Positions 36,588-45,163 of a stretch of DNA of 64,000 bases are shown piece after piece (the stretch's first letter is position 1; the number at the start of each line of letters is the position of its first letter). The stretch is from Staphylococcus piscifermentans (GTDB taxonomy: Bacteria; Bacillota; Bacilli; Staphylococcales; Staphylococcaceae), in contig NZ_LT906447.1 in NCBI RefSeq assembly GCF_900186985.1, forward strand, positions 2,232,001 to 2,296,000, in the 5' to 3' direction. The notes under the pieces are model-generated. The model was not told the origin of the DNA and made no database searches. It worked only from the letters and a program-made list of their open reading frames with translations. Made by a program: the position numbers and the translations under genes.

Positions 36588-37535
36588 TCATAATTTCAAC
36601 TCTTTCAGTGCTTGTTCGATAGCTTGTTGAATGAAATGATGCGCAGCTGTTAATTGTTGAAGTTCCGCTTCTTCCAATTGAATTGGTAAGCGTTTTACAA
36701 TTCCCTCTCTAGAGATTAAGGACAGTAAGCTGAGCGCTCCTTCTTCAAATTCATATTCCCCATGCACCGCTGCACTGACTGGTTCAATGCTTTGTTCATT
36801 GAGCAAAATAGCATGTGCGAGTTGTACAGCCGCTCTCGAAATAGCTGAATTCGTCCATCCTTTTTTCTGGAAGACTTCGAATGATACTTCGTCAATACGT
36901 TTGGAGATTGCATTCTTATCTATTGGTGTGTTGCCTGTTAAGCTTTCAAACTCCTCTAACTCAATACCATGGATTCTTACCCTGCTCCAAATCGGTACGC
37001 CATGCGAGCCATGTTCACCTAATAGAAATGCTTCTACATTTTTCGGATCCACTTTGTAATGATCTGCAATTAAAGTTCTGAATCTTGAAGATTCTAAGAT
37101 TGTTCCTGTACCGATAACCTTTTCAGCAGGATAACCTGATGTCTGTCCTAAGTAAGTCATCGCATCTACAGGATTTGAAATCACTATAACAACAGCTTCT
37201 TGCGTTACTTGATTCAGCTGTTCAAATACTGAATGAATAATTGAACTATTCGCCCGTGTCAATAGGGTACGATCTGCCATATCTGGAGTAGCAGGTGCGC
37301 TTGCAGAAACAATCACTATTTCTGCATCCGCCAAATCTTGATAACTACCCTCATATGTCTTGATATGATGCGTGTGATTCAGTCCCTGTAAGTGATGATG
37401 GTCTAATGCTTCCCCATGTGCTAAATCTTTATTGGTATCTATTAAAACAATTTCTGAAAAAACACCTAGATACTGTGCATCCGTCAATACTTGGCTACCT
37501 ACACGTCCTGTTCCGATAATTCCTAACTTTGTCAT
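36588..37535 (-). CDS. Lactate/2-hydroxyacid dehydrogenase family protein (L-2-hydroxyisocaproate dehydrogenase-like)
   Basis: This 315-residue NAD enzyme of the LDH/MDH fold has the Rossmann motif IGTGRVGSQV, the [10 protein letters not shown] segment, the active-site Arg in LESSRFR and the catalytic His in GEHGSHGVPIWS. The substrate loop reads SASAPATPDMADRTLL. The specificity position (Gln in LDH, Arg in MDH) appears to be a small residue, so neither lactate nor malate is certain. A 2-hydroxyacid with a bulkier side chain is plausible by analogy with L-HicDH. It is a distant paralogue of mdh at 45164. It lies 21 bases after the metQ stop, so it may share the SAM-controlled transcript. Confidence 0.8.
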   Translation of the reverse strand: MTKLGIIGTGRVGSQVLTDAQYLGVFSEIVLIDTNKDLAHGEALDHHHLQGLNHTHHIKTYEGSYQDLADAEIVIVSASAPATPDMADRTLLTRANSSIIHSVFEQLNQVTQEAVVIVISNPVDAMTYLGQTSGYPAEKVIGTGTILESSRFRTLIADHYKVDPKNVEAFLLGEHGSHGVPIWSRVRIHGIELEEFESLTGNTPIDKNAISKRIDEVSFEVFQKKGWTNSAISRAAVQLAHAILLNEQSIEPVSAAVHGEYEFEEGALSLLSLISREGIVKRLPIQLEEAELQQLTAAHHFIQQAIEQALKELKL

Positions 37536-37556
37536 ATGATTATCACCTGTTGTCAG

Positions 37557-38387
37557 TTATTTTGCTTCATATGGTACAACGTCTTTACCATATTTCTTCT
37601 CAATAAAGTTTTTCATATCTTTAGATTGCAAGACTTTGATGAGTTCTTGAAATTTCTTATCGTTCTTATGCCCTTCTTTTACCGCAAGGATATTAGCAAA
37701 TGGAGATGATTTATCTTCCATGACAATCGCATCTTTAGAAGGTTTTAAACCGTTATCCATTGCATAGTTAGAGTTCATAATTACAGCTGCCCCTTCTCCG
37801 CTTTTATACGTTTTAGGTAAAAATTCTGCACCTTGTTGATTGTTGAATTTCAAATGTTTTTTGTTTTCTACAATATCGTCAAATTTGGCATCTTCTATTT
37901 TGACACCTTTCTTAAGTTTCACTAACCCTTCATTAACAAAGAAAGATAAGAAACGTCCTTCTTCAGCCGGGTTATTAGAAACATAAATCGTTGAGCCGTC
38001 TGGGATGTCTTTAATATTTTTATACTTCTTACTATAGACACCCATCGGCGTTGTAAATACTTTACCGACTTCTTCAATCTTATAACCGTGGGACTTTTTC
38101 TCCGCGTTTAAATAAGGGACATGTTGGAATAAGTTCGCATCTATATCTCCTTTATCCAACAATTTATTCGGTACTTTATAATCATTCACTACTTTAATTT
38201 CTAAGTCGTAACCTTTTTTCTTCATTTCTTCTTTCGCGTGTTCTAATACTTCTCCATGCGGTGCTGGAGATGCTGCTACGGTTATTTTCTTGTTTTCAGC
38301 ACTTTTGCTTTGACCGCACGCCGCAAGTATAAAGATGACTGCTAACAATGCAAACAAACTTATGATTTTCTTCATGTTCATTGACAC
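37557..38387 (-). CDS. metQ: MetQ-type methionine-binding lipoprotein (NLPA family), orphan
   Basis: This 276-residue lipoprotein has the lipobox LAAC and the NLPA fold features VAASPAPHGEVLEHAKEEM and HVPYLNAEKK. It binds methionine, its sulfoxides or short peptides for a MetNI-type ABC importer. No ATPase or permease gene is adjacent, so it must use subunits encoded elsewhere. A SAM riboswitch upstream supports a methionine role. A possible hydroxyacid dehydrogenase follows. Confidence 0.9.
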   Translation of the reverse strand: MSMNMKKIISLFALLAVIFILAACGQSKSAENKKITVAASPAPHGEVLEHAKEEMKKKGYDLEIKVVNDYKVPNKLLDKGDIDANLFQHVPYLNAEKKSHGYKIEEVGKVFTTPMGVYSKKYKNIKDIPDGSTIYVSNNPAEEGRFLSFFVNEGLVKLKKGVKIEDAKFDDIVENKKHLKFNNQQGAEFLPKTYKSGEGAAVIMNSNYAMDNGLKPSKDAIVMEDKSSPFANILAVKEGHKNDKKFQELIKVLQSKDMKNFIEKKYGKDVVPYEAK

Positions 38388-38455
38388 CTTCCTATGTATG
38401 AGTTCTTCAATAAAATCTACTCTTCCTTCACACAGAAAAAGACTTCCTCTGTAAA

Positions 38456-38480
38456 AGAGAAAGCCTTAAACACTTTCTCT
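38456..38480 (-). terminator. Expression-platform terminator of the SAM riboswitch
   Basis: AGAGAAAG pairs with CTTTCTCT, followed on the minus strand by TTTTAC. Its 5' arm overlaps the end of the aptamer, as in S-box attenuators. Confidence 0.7.
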
Positions 38481-38580
38481 CATCTTTATAAGCTTACGCT
38501 TAATGTGAATTAGCACCTTTTCATATAATGATGGTTGCCGGGCTTCGTCGGGCACTTCCCTCCGCCGCTCTGGATAAGAG
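38477..38580 (-). ncRNA. SAM-I (S-box) riboswitch
   Basis: The minus strand carries the S-box landmarks in order: CTCTTATCCAGAG, GGCGGAGGGAAGTGCCCGA, GAAGCCCGGCAACC, AAGGTGCTAATTC and a closing GATGAGAG. SAM binding should stop transcription of metQ. Confidence 0.95.
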
Positions 38581-38602
38581 TTTGATTGATTGAATTGTAT
38601 TA

Positions 38603-38631
38603 AGATTACCACTAACTTAAAATGCGGTCAA
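38603..38631 (-). promoter_or_regulatory. Promoter of the SAM riboswitch-metQ transcript
   Basis: -35 TTGACC (38626-38631), 17-base spacer, -10 TAATCT (38603-38608), about 15 bases before the aptamer. Confidence 0.75.
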
Positions 38632-38670
38632 CGAGATTTTAAAATTTTCTGATAAATAATGGTTGCCAGA

Positions 38671-38717
38671 ATATCTATTCACAACTTTTATGTCAACTGT
38701 TGTGAGCATAGATATAC
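38671..38717 (-). other. Long stem-loop after the tetR gene
   Basis: ATATCTAT-TCACAAC pairs with GTTGTGA-GC-ATAGATAT, about 15 bp with one bulge. There is no T-run, so it may be an RNA stabiliser or a weak terminator. Confidence 0.5.
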
Positions 38718-38735
38718 TGTCTCAATATTGAATTT

Positions 38736-39347
38736 TTACTTTAAGTTTCCAGAAGACACTTCATCTAATAACTGTCCTAAAGGTCCTTTGTACATTAATA
38801 AATATAAACTATTAATAAGCGCTTCTTTAGATATTCTGTCAGGATCAAGCACCCAAAATTTAATAGTAGAAATAATAGCACCTGCTATAAAACAATGAAA
38901 ATATCTATAGGGAATAGTATTGATGTTTTTTTCATTGTTCAATATAGTAGTTAAATTTTGTGCTATAGTGTCAGACAATTTATCTTCGATAGCACTCCTT
39001 CTTTTCATATTAAATAAAACTTCATATAACTCAATATTCTTAAGTATAATTTCAACTATATTTTGAGGGACACCATTAAATAAGTCATTCAAACTTTTTT
39101 CATTTCTTTCTCTAAATGTAGATAGCGCATTATAATTTATATGTTTTTTGATGTTTTGAATTTCATTGTCTTCTAATGCAGTTAATAAATGGTACTTATC
39201 TGTATAATACTTATAAAATGTCGCTCTATTGATATCTGCTTCGTCAGCTATCTGTTGAATAGTTATTTCCTCTATCGAATAAGTTTTAAGCAATTGAATA
39301 AATGCACTGCTGATTGATTTTGTGGTACGTCTGACTCTGCGATCCAT
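38736..39347 (-). CDS. TetR-family transcriptional repressor
   Basis: This 203-residue regulator has the HTH TIQQIADEADINRATFYKYY near residue 25 and a ligand domain like the TetR_C_7/DhaS type found beside YhgE/Pip-like exporters. It is transcribed divergently from the membrane protein gene at 39552. A perfect palindrome AAGCAACA-TCG-TGTTGCTT and two more half-sites in the 200-base intergenic region are its likely operators. The inducer is unknown. Confidence 0.88.
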   Translation of the reverse strand: MDRRVRRTTKSISSAFIQLLKTYSIEEITIQQIADEADINRATFYKYYTDKYHLLTALEDNEIQNIKKHINYNALSTFRERNEKSLNDLFNGVPQNIVEIILKNIELYEVLFNMKRRSAIEDKLSDTIAQNLTTILNNEKNINTIPYRYFHCFIAGAIISTIKFWVLDPDRISKEALINSLYLLMYKGPLGQLLDEVSSGNLK

Positions 39348-39470
39348 TTGTTCGTCTCCTTTTTTCGTTTCTAATTAACATCTTTATGATTGTAGCAACA
39401 TCAGAAAATTACTTTTCTTACATATTTCTCTAATTTGTTGCTTAACATTCACATTCGTCCTAATTGATTA

Positions 39471-39498
39471 TTGAGTATAGTTTTTACGAGTTTATAAT
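39471..39498 (+). promoter_or_regulatory. Promoter of the YhgE-like gene
   Basis: -35 TTGAGT (39471-39476), 16-base spacer, perfect -10 TATAAT (39493-39498). Confidence 0.75.
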
Positions 39499-39513
39499 AA
39501 CACATAGAATGAT

Positions 39514-39532
39514 AAGCAACATCGTGTTGCTT
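39514..39532. promoter_or_regulatory. Probable TetR operator
   Basis: A perfect 8-bp inverted repeat with a 3-base centre covers the region just after the transcript start. Half-sites AGCAACATC (39394-39402) and TGTTGCTTAA (39436-39445) repeat nearby. Confidence 0.75.
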
Positions 39533-39551
39533 AAAATTAGGAGGAAATTTT

Positions 39552-40826
39552 ATGAAGAAAAAATTACTATGGCTTATCCCTATTGCAGCAACACTTATCC
39601 TTATAATCTTAGCAACAGCCTTTTATCCTGCTTATAATCCGAAACCTAAAAATGTTCCTATCGCAGTATTAAATAAAGACAGTGGTTTTGAAGTTCAAGG
39701 TAAATCTATGAATATAGGAGAAAGTTTTATTGATAAACTAAAAGAAAGTAAAAATGAAACTATAGATTGGAAGCAAGTAGATAATACAAAAGAACTCAAT
39801 AAAGGATTAGAAGATAATAAATATGTAGGAGCTATTGTGTTTGATAAAGATTTTTCAAAAAATGCTCTAAGCAATGCACAAAATAAGATTATGTTAGAAA
39901 AACAAAAAGAAATAAAAGAAAAGGTTAATTCAGGCGAGTTATCACCTGAACAAATTAAAATCATGCAATCAAAAGTAGGTAAAAGCGCACAAAAAGTACC
40001 AGAACCGAAAGAAGCACAAATAGGAATTATCATTAACCAAGGGAGCAATGCACAAGTATCGAATATCGCCCAACAAGCTTTAACTAAAATTACAGACCAA
40101 TTAAACAATCAAATCAGCAAACAAAATGTTGAGTTATTAGCTAAAAATAATATCGATCTCCCAAGCAAGCAATTTGATCACTTCGTCAATCCTGTAAAAG
40201 TGGATACTACTACTTTGAATAAAATTAAAGACAACCAAGCTAATGGCAATGCAGCTGCTGTTATGTTTTCACCTATTTGGCTAACGTCTCTTATTATAGC
40301 TATTTTATCTTTCTTTACATTTAAAAATAGAGAGAAATTAGCTCCAAGTAAAGACAAATTGTGGTTTGTATGCAAACTCATTTTATCCATTACTACCGCC
40401 GCTTTTGTCGGTTCATTCATCTACATTTATTATATGAGCGGTGTTTTAAATTTTGATTTTAATCAACCTGTAATTACAGCAACTTATATTGCAATTGCTA
40501 TTTTAGGTTTTTCTGCTCTGATATTTGGATTTATGGTATGGACAGGTATAGCAATAGTCCCTGTATTTATACTCTTATTATTCTTTACGATACAATCTGT
40601 GATGTTGCCTAATGCAATGGTACCAGAATTTTATCAGCATCTTGTTCTTCCCTGGAACCCTTTCTATTACTATATTAAGACATTAAAAGGATTATTATAT
40701 GATAATACAAGTTTAGTAATGAATGGAACAGTATGGATGTTTATTATATTTATGACATTCGGAATAATATCTCTTATCACACGTCTTTATACTAAGAAAT
40801 ACAAAAAGTACTCACTAGGCAACTAA
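39552..40826 (+). CDS. YhgE/Pip-like (ABC-2/DUF3533-type) membrane protein
   Basis: This 424-residue protein has one N-terminal helix (about 5-25), a long extracytoplasmic domain (about 30-235, starting NVPIAVLNKDSGFEVQGK, typical of YhgE) and about five C-terminal helices (240-415). The family is related to ABC-2 permeases and to phage infection protein, and TetR-paired members are often envelope-stress or drug-response exporters. AGGAGG precedes the ATG. No ATPase is adjacent. A TetR operator lies over its start. Confidence 0.85.
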   Translation: MKKKLLWLIPIAATLILIILATAFYPAYNPKPKNVPIAVLNKDSGFEVQGKSMNIGESFIDKLKESKNETIDWKQVDNTKELNKGLEDNKYVGAIVFDKDFSKNALSNAQNKIMLEKQKEIKEKVNSGELSPEQIKIMQSKVGKSAQKVPEPKEAQIGIIINQGSNAQVSNIAQQALTKITDQLNNQISKQNVELLAKNNIDLPSKQFDHFVNPVKVDTTTLNKIKDNQANGNAAAVMFSPIWLTSLIIAILSFFTFKNREKLAPSKDKLWFVCKLILSITTAAFVGSFIYIYYMSGVLNFDFNQPVITATYIAIAILGFSALIFGFMVWTGIAIVPVFILLLFFTIQSVMLPNAMVPEFYQHLVLPWNPFYYYIKTLKGLLYDNTSLVMNGTVWMFIIFMTFGIISLITRLYTKKYKKYSLGN

Positions 40827-40858
40827 CAGCTTTAAAATTTCTGTTCAATATCAATTTT

Positions 40859-40893
40859 AAGCCGATGAAAATCCACAGAATTTTCATCGGCTT
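40859..40893. terminator. Bidirectional terminator
   Basis: AAGCCGATGAAAAT pairs perfectly with ATTTTCATCGGCTT between the convergent YhgE-like gene and norA. Confidence 0.88.
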
Positions 40894-40945
40894 AAATGAT
40901 ATCTTTTAATTATTTATATACTCTTCCATATAATCGTCTCTACAT

Positions 40946-42115
40946 TTAACTTGCTTTCGTTTGTTTTCTTTTTCGCAGTAATTTTTCTAAGAAGATAATT
41001 ACAATACCTAATAGCATGACTATAATCGACATGTATAAAGGATATTCAATATTCACATCAAATAATCCACCTGCTACTAAAGGACCGATAAAGTTGCCCA
41101 TACTGGTAAAGGTAGAGTTCAGGCCGCCTGCGAGCCCTTGTCGGTCGCCCGCAATATTTGAAAAATAATTGGTGATTGCTGGACGAATCATATCGAAACC
41201 TATAAAGACGATAAAACTGATAAGCATGATAGTCCAGTAACCATGTGCAATAATCAAGCAGAATAAGACTACTGCTGAATAAAATAAAGCAATTTGAATG
41301 AAAGTCAATTCTTCAAAGTATTTCATAAATTTATCAAATAGGAAGATTTGGAAAACCGCTCCGGCTATACCACCGCCTGTAATGGCAATGGAAATATCTT
41401 TAGGCGAATAATGGACCTTGTCTGCAGTATATAAAGAGAATAACGTTTCGAATGCGGCCAGTCCGAAAGCCAAGACGAAGGTAATAATTATCGGTGTAAT
41501 AAACACTTTAATATTAATTTTAGCCAACTCTTGCGGCTCAATTACAGTATGGAAACCATCTGTCGTTTCGCGTTTTGCTCCTTGAATAAAGAATAAGGAA
41601 CAAATAAATGCTGCAATGCCTAGCGATCCGGCAAAATAGAACGGCAGACGATGGGAGAATTCTGCCATAAATCCGCCTAGCCCTGGTCCTAAAATAAAAC
41701 CAGAGTTGATTATAGCTGACATATAACCGAAGTTCTTCGCTTTATCTTTAGCAGGAGAGATGTCTGCTATCATTCCGGTTACCCCCGGCATTACCATACC
41801 TGCACTGAAACCGCCGATTATTCTGGAAATAATCAATAAGGTATAATTACTGCTCATAGCAAAGATAAATTCTGAAACAGAAAAAAGAACTAAGCCGATA
41901 CAAATAATTAATTTCTTCCCTAATTTATCTGCTAAGTTGCCGCCGAATGGTGAAATAACCATCTGAGCCAATGCAAAGGCCGCAACAAGAATTCCTAAAT
42001 CACTTCCATTTAAACCAAGATCTTTCAAATATACAGGTAATACTGGTACAACTAATCCGATACCTAAGAAAACAAGAAATATATTAAAATATAATGTGAT
42101 TAATTGCTTACTCAT
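40946..42115 (-). CDS. norA: Multidrug efflux MFS transporter NorA
   Basis: NorA is a proton antiporter of 12 helices that exports quinolones, dyes and quaternary ammonium compounds. The 389-residue product matches S. aureus NorA almost throughout: YFNIFLVFLGIGLVVPVLPV at the start, the loop motif GGNLADKLGKKLI, the antiporter motif GFILGPGLGGFMAE and GFDMIRPAITNYFSN. AGGAGG precedes the ATG. MgrA, which controls norA in S. aureus, is encoded 8 kb away. Presence alone does not show resistance. Confidence 0.95.
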   Translation of the reverse strand: MSKQLITLYFNIFLVFLGIGLVVPVLPVYLKDLGLNGSDLGILVAAFALAQMVISPFGGNLADKLGKKLIICIGLVLFSVSEFIFAMSSNYTLLIISRIIGGFSAGMVMPGVTGMIADISPAKDKAKNFGYMSAIINSGFILGPGLGGFMAEFSHRLPFYFAGSLGIAAFICSLFFIQGAKRETTDGFHTVIEPQELAKINIKVFITPIIITFVLAFGLAAFETLFSLYTADKVHYSPKDISIAITGGGIAGAVFQIFLFDKFMKYFEELTFIQIALFYSAVVLFCLIIAHGYWTIMLISFIVFIGFDMIRPAITNYFSNIAGDRQGLAGGLNSTFTSMGNFIGPLVAGGLFDVNIEYPLYMSIIVMLLGIVIIFLEKLLRKRKQTKAS

Positions 42116-42162
42116 GATGTCCTCCTTTATTGCTTATTTGCATCTTTTTTCGTTGACTATCT

Positions 42163-42192
42163 ATTATACCCCATTCACTGCCTAACGCTCAA
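42163..42192 (-). promoter_or_regulatory. norA promoter
   Basis: -35 TTGAGC (42187-42192), 18-base spacer, perfect -10 TATAAT (42163-42168) on the minus strand. Confidence 0.75.
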
Positions 42193-42295
42193 TAGATACA
42201 TATTACAGCAATATTGCTTTTTATTATTCCCTAAATTAAATATCGTTATCCTTCATAAATTGAGGAAAGAAAGCAAACTACTCTGCCCTAATAAA

Positions 42296-42324
42296 TTGAT
42301 ATCACGTGTGAAAAAGTGTAATAT
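42296..42324 (+). promoter_or_regulatory. Promoter of the DUF1361 gene pair
   Basis: -35 TTGATA (42296-42301), 17-base spacer, -10 TAATAT (42319-42324). Confidence 0.7.
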
Positions 42325-42411
42325 AGTCATCTAAGTCTGACTTACTTCAAACTTTAAAAGTTTAAATATAGATAATTTCCTTAATACGAAAGAAGAAAGA
42401 AGGCATTAATC

Positions 42412-43029
42412 ATGCAATCACGTTATGTTGCTAGGATATTATTTGTGCTATTAATGTTATTAACATTGCCTTTAAATCACTTTTATAATTTTATGGCACT
42501 CAATCTCTTTTTAGCATATATTCCATTTGAATTGGTATTATTACTTAAACTCTTTATACCGAAGCGAAAGTTCGAGTGGCCATTATTTATTATCTTCGCA
42601 CTTATATTTATCTTGATTCTTCCTAATACTTTCTATATGGTGACTGATTTAATTCACTTAAATCAATTTGGTTTTGATATTTATCATGGTGCGCGTCCCA
42701 CAGAATGGATGTATTTTACGTTCTTAGTTTCAGGAGTACTCTTTGCTCTTTATTTATATGCATTGATCAACATGAAACTATTACATTTGACAGACACACC
42801 TGTATTCAATTACTTAATTGTCACTTTCTTAATCATCACCAACAGCTTAGGTATATTTATGGGCAGATTCTTACGCTTACATACTGTTTATTTAATCAAC
42901 CAGCCCTTGGCGATTTTGCGTGATGTCATGACTTTGCTGGATGCCAGAGGCGTCTTCTTCATCATCTTAATGGCAATCTTGCAAGTCCTATTCTTGATTT
43001 TAGTTAAAGGAGTGCGAATGGTAAAATGA
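42412..43029 (+). CDS. DUF1361 membrane protein
   Basis: This 205-residue protein has about six hydrophobic helices and the DUF1361 pattern (LAYIPFELVLLLKL, LPNTFYMVTDLIHL, FMGRFLRLHTV). Members lie beside norA in S. aureus too; the function is unknown. An AGAAGG site precedes the ATG. It overlaps the next gene by 4 bases, so the two proteins are made together. Confidence 0.85.
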   Translation: MQSRYVARILFVLLMLLTLPLNHFYNFMALNLFLAYIPFELVLLLKLFIPKRKFEWPLFIIFALIFILILPNTFYMVTDLIHLNQFGFDIYHGARPTEWMYFTFLVSGVLFALYLYALINMKLLHLTDTPVFNYLIVTFLIITNSLGIFMGRFLRLHTVYLINQPLAILRDVMTLLDARGVFFIILMAILQVLFLILVKGVRMVK

Positions 43030-43301
43030 CAGTCTATCTCGGAATCTTTCTCGCAGTTGTAATCTTGCTGCAAATGGCTATCGGCCACCTTATCCGTGAG
43101 CTCGGTTTCTCATTTCCAATCAGTATTGCACTCATGTGCTTGCCATTAGGTATTGGTGTGTTCTTATTGCAAATTGTTTATTATGAGCAATACTATCCAA
43201 ATTGGGAAGTCGCGCTCGGTGCAAAATTACGTTTGAAGTATATGTACTTGTTGACGTTCTTTGAATTTGTCGCTGTATATATTTGTTTCTTTGTCTTTTA
43301 A
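43026..43301 (+). CDS. Small membrane protein paired with DUF1361
   Basis: This 91-residue protein has three hydrophobic segments with one short loop containing YYPNWEVALGAKLRLKY. It is coupled to the DUF1361 gene by an ATGA overlap. Function unknown; a shared membrane complex with DUF1361 is possible from the coupling only. Confidence 0.8.
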   Translation: MTVYLGIFLAVVILLQMAIGHLIRELGFSFPISIALMCLPLGIGVFLLQIVYYEQYYPNWEVALGAKLRLKYMYLLTFFEFVAVYICFFVF

Positions 43302-43308
43302 ATAAGGA

Positions 43309-43350
43309 AGCGCGCGTCCAGGTGAAAAATCCTGTTCGCGCGCTTTTATT
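43309..43350. terminator. Bidirectional terminator
   Basis: AAGCGCGCG pairs with CGCGCGCTT, with T-rich sequence on the plus side, between convergent genes. Confidence 0.85.
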
Positions 43351-43388
43351 TTATTAAAGAGTTGAGGTACTCTTCAAAGGTTTCTTTT

Positions 43389-44927
43389 TTAAATCAATCC
43401 AAGCCATTTCCAGTAAGTCATGCTGAAGATAATGATAAGGATATAGGCAACAATTGTCAGCGGTACGCCGGCTTTCAAGAAATCCTTTACTGTAAATGTG
43501 CCTGTACCGTATGCAAGCATATTCTGCGGTGCGCTTACAGGTAGCAGGAAGCCGAAACTGATGACAAATTGTTGAATCAATACGAAGCCGATGCTTTGAT
43601 CGCCTAGATGCAATGTTGCTGTCAAGGAGATAAAGACGGGTATTAAGGCTGATGATAGGCTGGTTGCACTTGCGAATCCTAAGTGAATCAGGATATTGAA
43701 GAGTGTGATGAGTGCGATGGTTGCGATAAGGGGCATATGTTGCAAGCCCATTAAGCCGAATGTTTTATCGCTCAGCCATTGTGCGCCTCCAGTATTAAGC
43801 AAGACGTTGCCGAGTGAAATACCGATTCCGAAGACGATAATAGTGCCCCATGGTATTTTATTTTCTACTTCTTTCCATGTCATTACGCCGATTTTCGGTG
43901 TCAGCATAACGGCCATGGCTACAAGTGTAATAGATGATGAGTCGATCGGATGTAATACTTTTTCCGTTGACCAGAAGATAAGCAAGAGTACTGAAATAGC
44001 GATGAGACGCCATTCTCGTGCTGTGATCGGCCCGAGTTTATCAAGTTCGGCACGGATTAATTCCTTTCCACCCTCTATTTCTTTGTGTTCTGGCGGCATT
44101 ACTTTCATCATAATGAAGTAAAGGGCAATTGACATCAGTACTGACCATGGTGCAGCGTATAAGAACCATTGCCCCCATGAAATATCGTGCCCGAAACTTT
44201 GGTTGATGAAGTTGATGGCTACGATATTTTGAGCTGCGGCAGTTTTGATACCGACGTTCCAGATGGAAACAGCTTGTACCGCTGTGATGATTAATAATCC
44301 GGCCAATTTACTTTCCTTCGATGCTTTAAATGCTGCAATCATTCCTAATAATATTGGTACTACTGCCCCGGCACGTGCTGTAGCAGAAGGTACAAAGAAG
44401 GCTAATACAATGGAGACTAAAATTGCTCCGATAACAATACGATTGGTTTTATTTCCCACAATAGATAAAACCAATAATGCAAGACGTTTGTGCAAATTAG
44501 TGACTTGCATGGCAGCTGCTAAGAATAACGCTGCTGCAACCAAGGCAACTGCTGGTGTTGCAAATCCGCTGAATGCTAATTTCAATGCATTCGTAGTACC
44601 GAATAGGTCACTGCCATGTAAGACAGCTCCATTCGCTTTCGGATTGCCTAATTTCTCCGCTAAGTTCTGTACTGGACTGAACCCGAGCAAGAGTATCATC
44701 AACGATACAATCATAGTTGATGATACTGGATAAGAGACCGCTTCAGTCACCCACATAATGACTGCAAAAGCGAGAATTGCCAGCGATACTTTAGCCATCA
44801 CTGGAATACTGCCGCCCGTCGGAATCAGCATAATTGCGATTAACACGACAAAGCTGATAATAATCCATAGCGGTTTCACTTTCTTATTTTTCTTCTCTTT
44901 TTGAGACGTAGCTTCCTTACTTGCCAT
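43389..44927 (-). CDS. DASS/SLC13-family sodium-coupled dicarboxylate (malate/oxoglutarate) transporter
   Basis: This 512-residue carrier has about 11-13 helices. DASS-family repeats include GFATPAVALVAAALFLAAAM and IPWGTIIVFGIGISLGNVL, with the sodium/substrate-type signature SATSLSSALIPVF. S. aureus SdcS is a relative; this one looks closer to 2-oxoglutarate/malate translocators. ATG 44927 has a perfect GGGAGGA; the frame is open 30 codons further up without a site. mdh lies just upstream on the same strand, suggesting uptake and oxidation of malate. Confidence 0.88.
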   Translation of the reverse strand: MASKEATSQKEKKNKKVKPLWIIISFVVLIAIMLIPTGGSIPVMAKVSLAILAFAVIMWVTEAVSYPVSSTMIVSLMILLLGFSPVQNLAEKLGNPKANGAVLHGSDLFGTTNALKLAFSGFATPAVALVAAALFLAAAMQVTNLHKRLALLVLSIVGNKTNRIVIGAILVSIVLAFFVPSATARAGAVVPILLGMIAAFKASKESKLAGLLIITAVQAVSIWNVGIKTAAAQNIVAINFINQSFGHDISWGQWFLYAAPWSVLMSIALYFIMMKVMPPEHKEIEGGKELIRAELDKLGPITAREWRLIAISVLLLIFWSTEKVLHPIDSSSITLVAMAVMLTPKIGVMTWKEVENKIPWGTIIVFGIGISLGNVLLNTGGAQWLSDKTFGLMGLQHMPLIATIALITLFNILIHLGFASATSLSSALIPVFISLTATLHLGDQSIGFVLIQQFVISFGFLLPVSAPQNMLAYGTGTFTVKDFLKAGVPLTIVAYILIIIFSMTYWKWLGLI

Positions 44928-45110
44928 AACAATTTCCTCCCTTAAAGCAAACTGCATCGTGCAGTTATCTGACAATTTATTTTTTTCAACTTTATTATAG
45001 CAATAATGCGTTTTCATTTATGTATTTTTTGAGGAATTTGTTAAAATTTTCACAATTTTGTCGAAATTATATTCTTAGGTAACCACTCTGCTCTTTAATG
45101 CCCAGAATAG

Positions 45111-45143
45111 CACACAAAAAGCGGGCCTTCGTCATCGGCCCGC
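45111..45143 (-). terminator. mdh terminator
   Basis: GCGGGCC pairs with GGCCCGC, followed on the minus strand by TTTTTGTG. Confidence 0.88.
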
Positions 45144-45163
45144 CCAGGTATTGCTCTTTCCAA

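Noticed and set aside
38656..38668. Second copy of the SAM riboswitch GGCAACC segment
   Set aside because: Only about a dozen bases resemble the aptamer core; no other S-box landmark is present.
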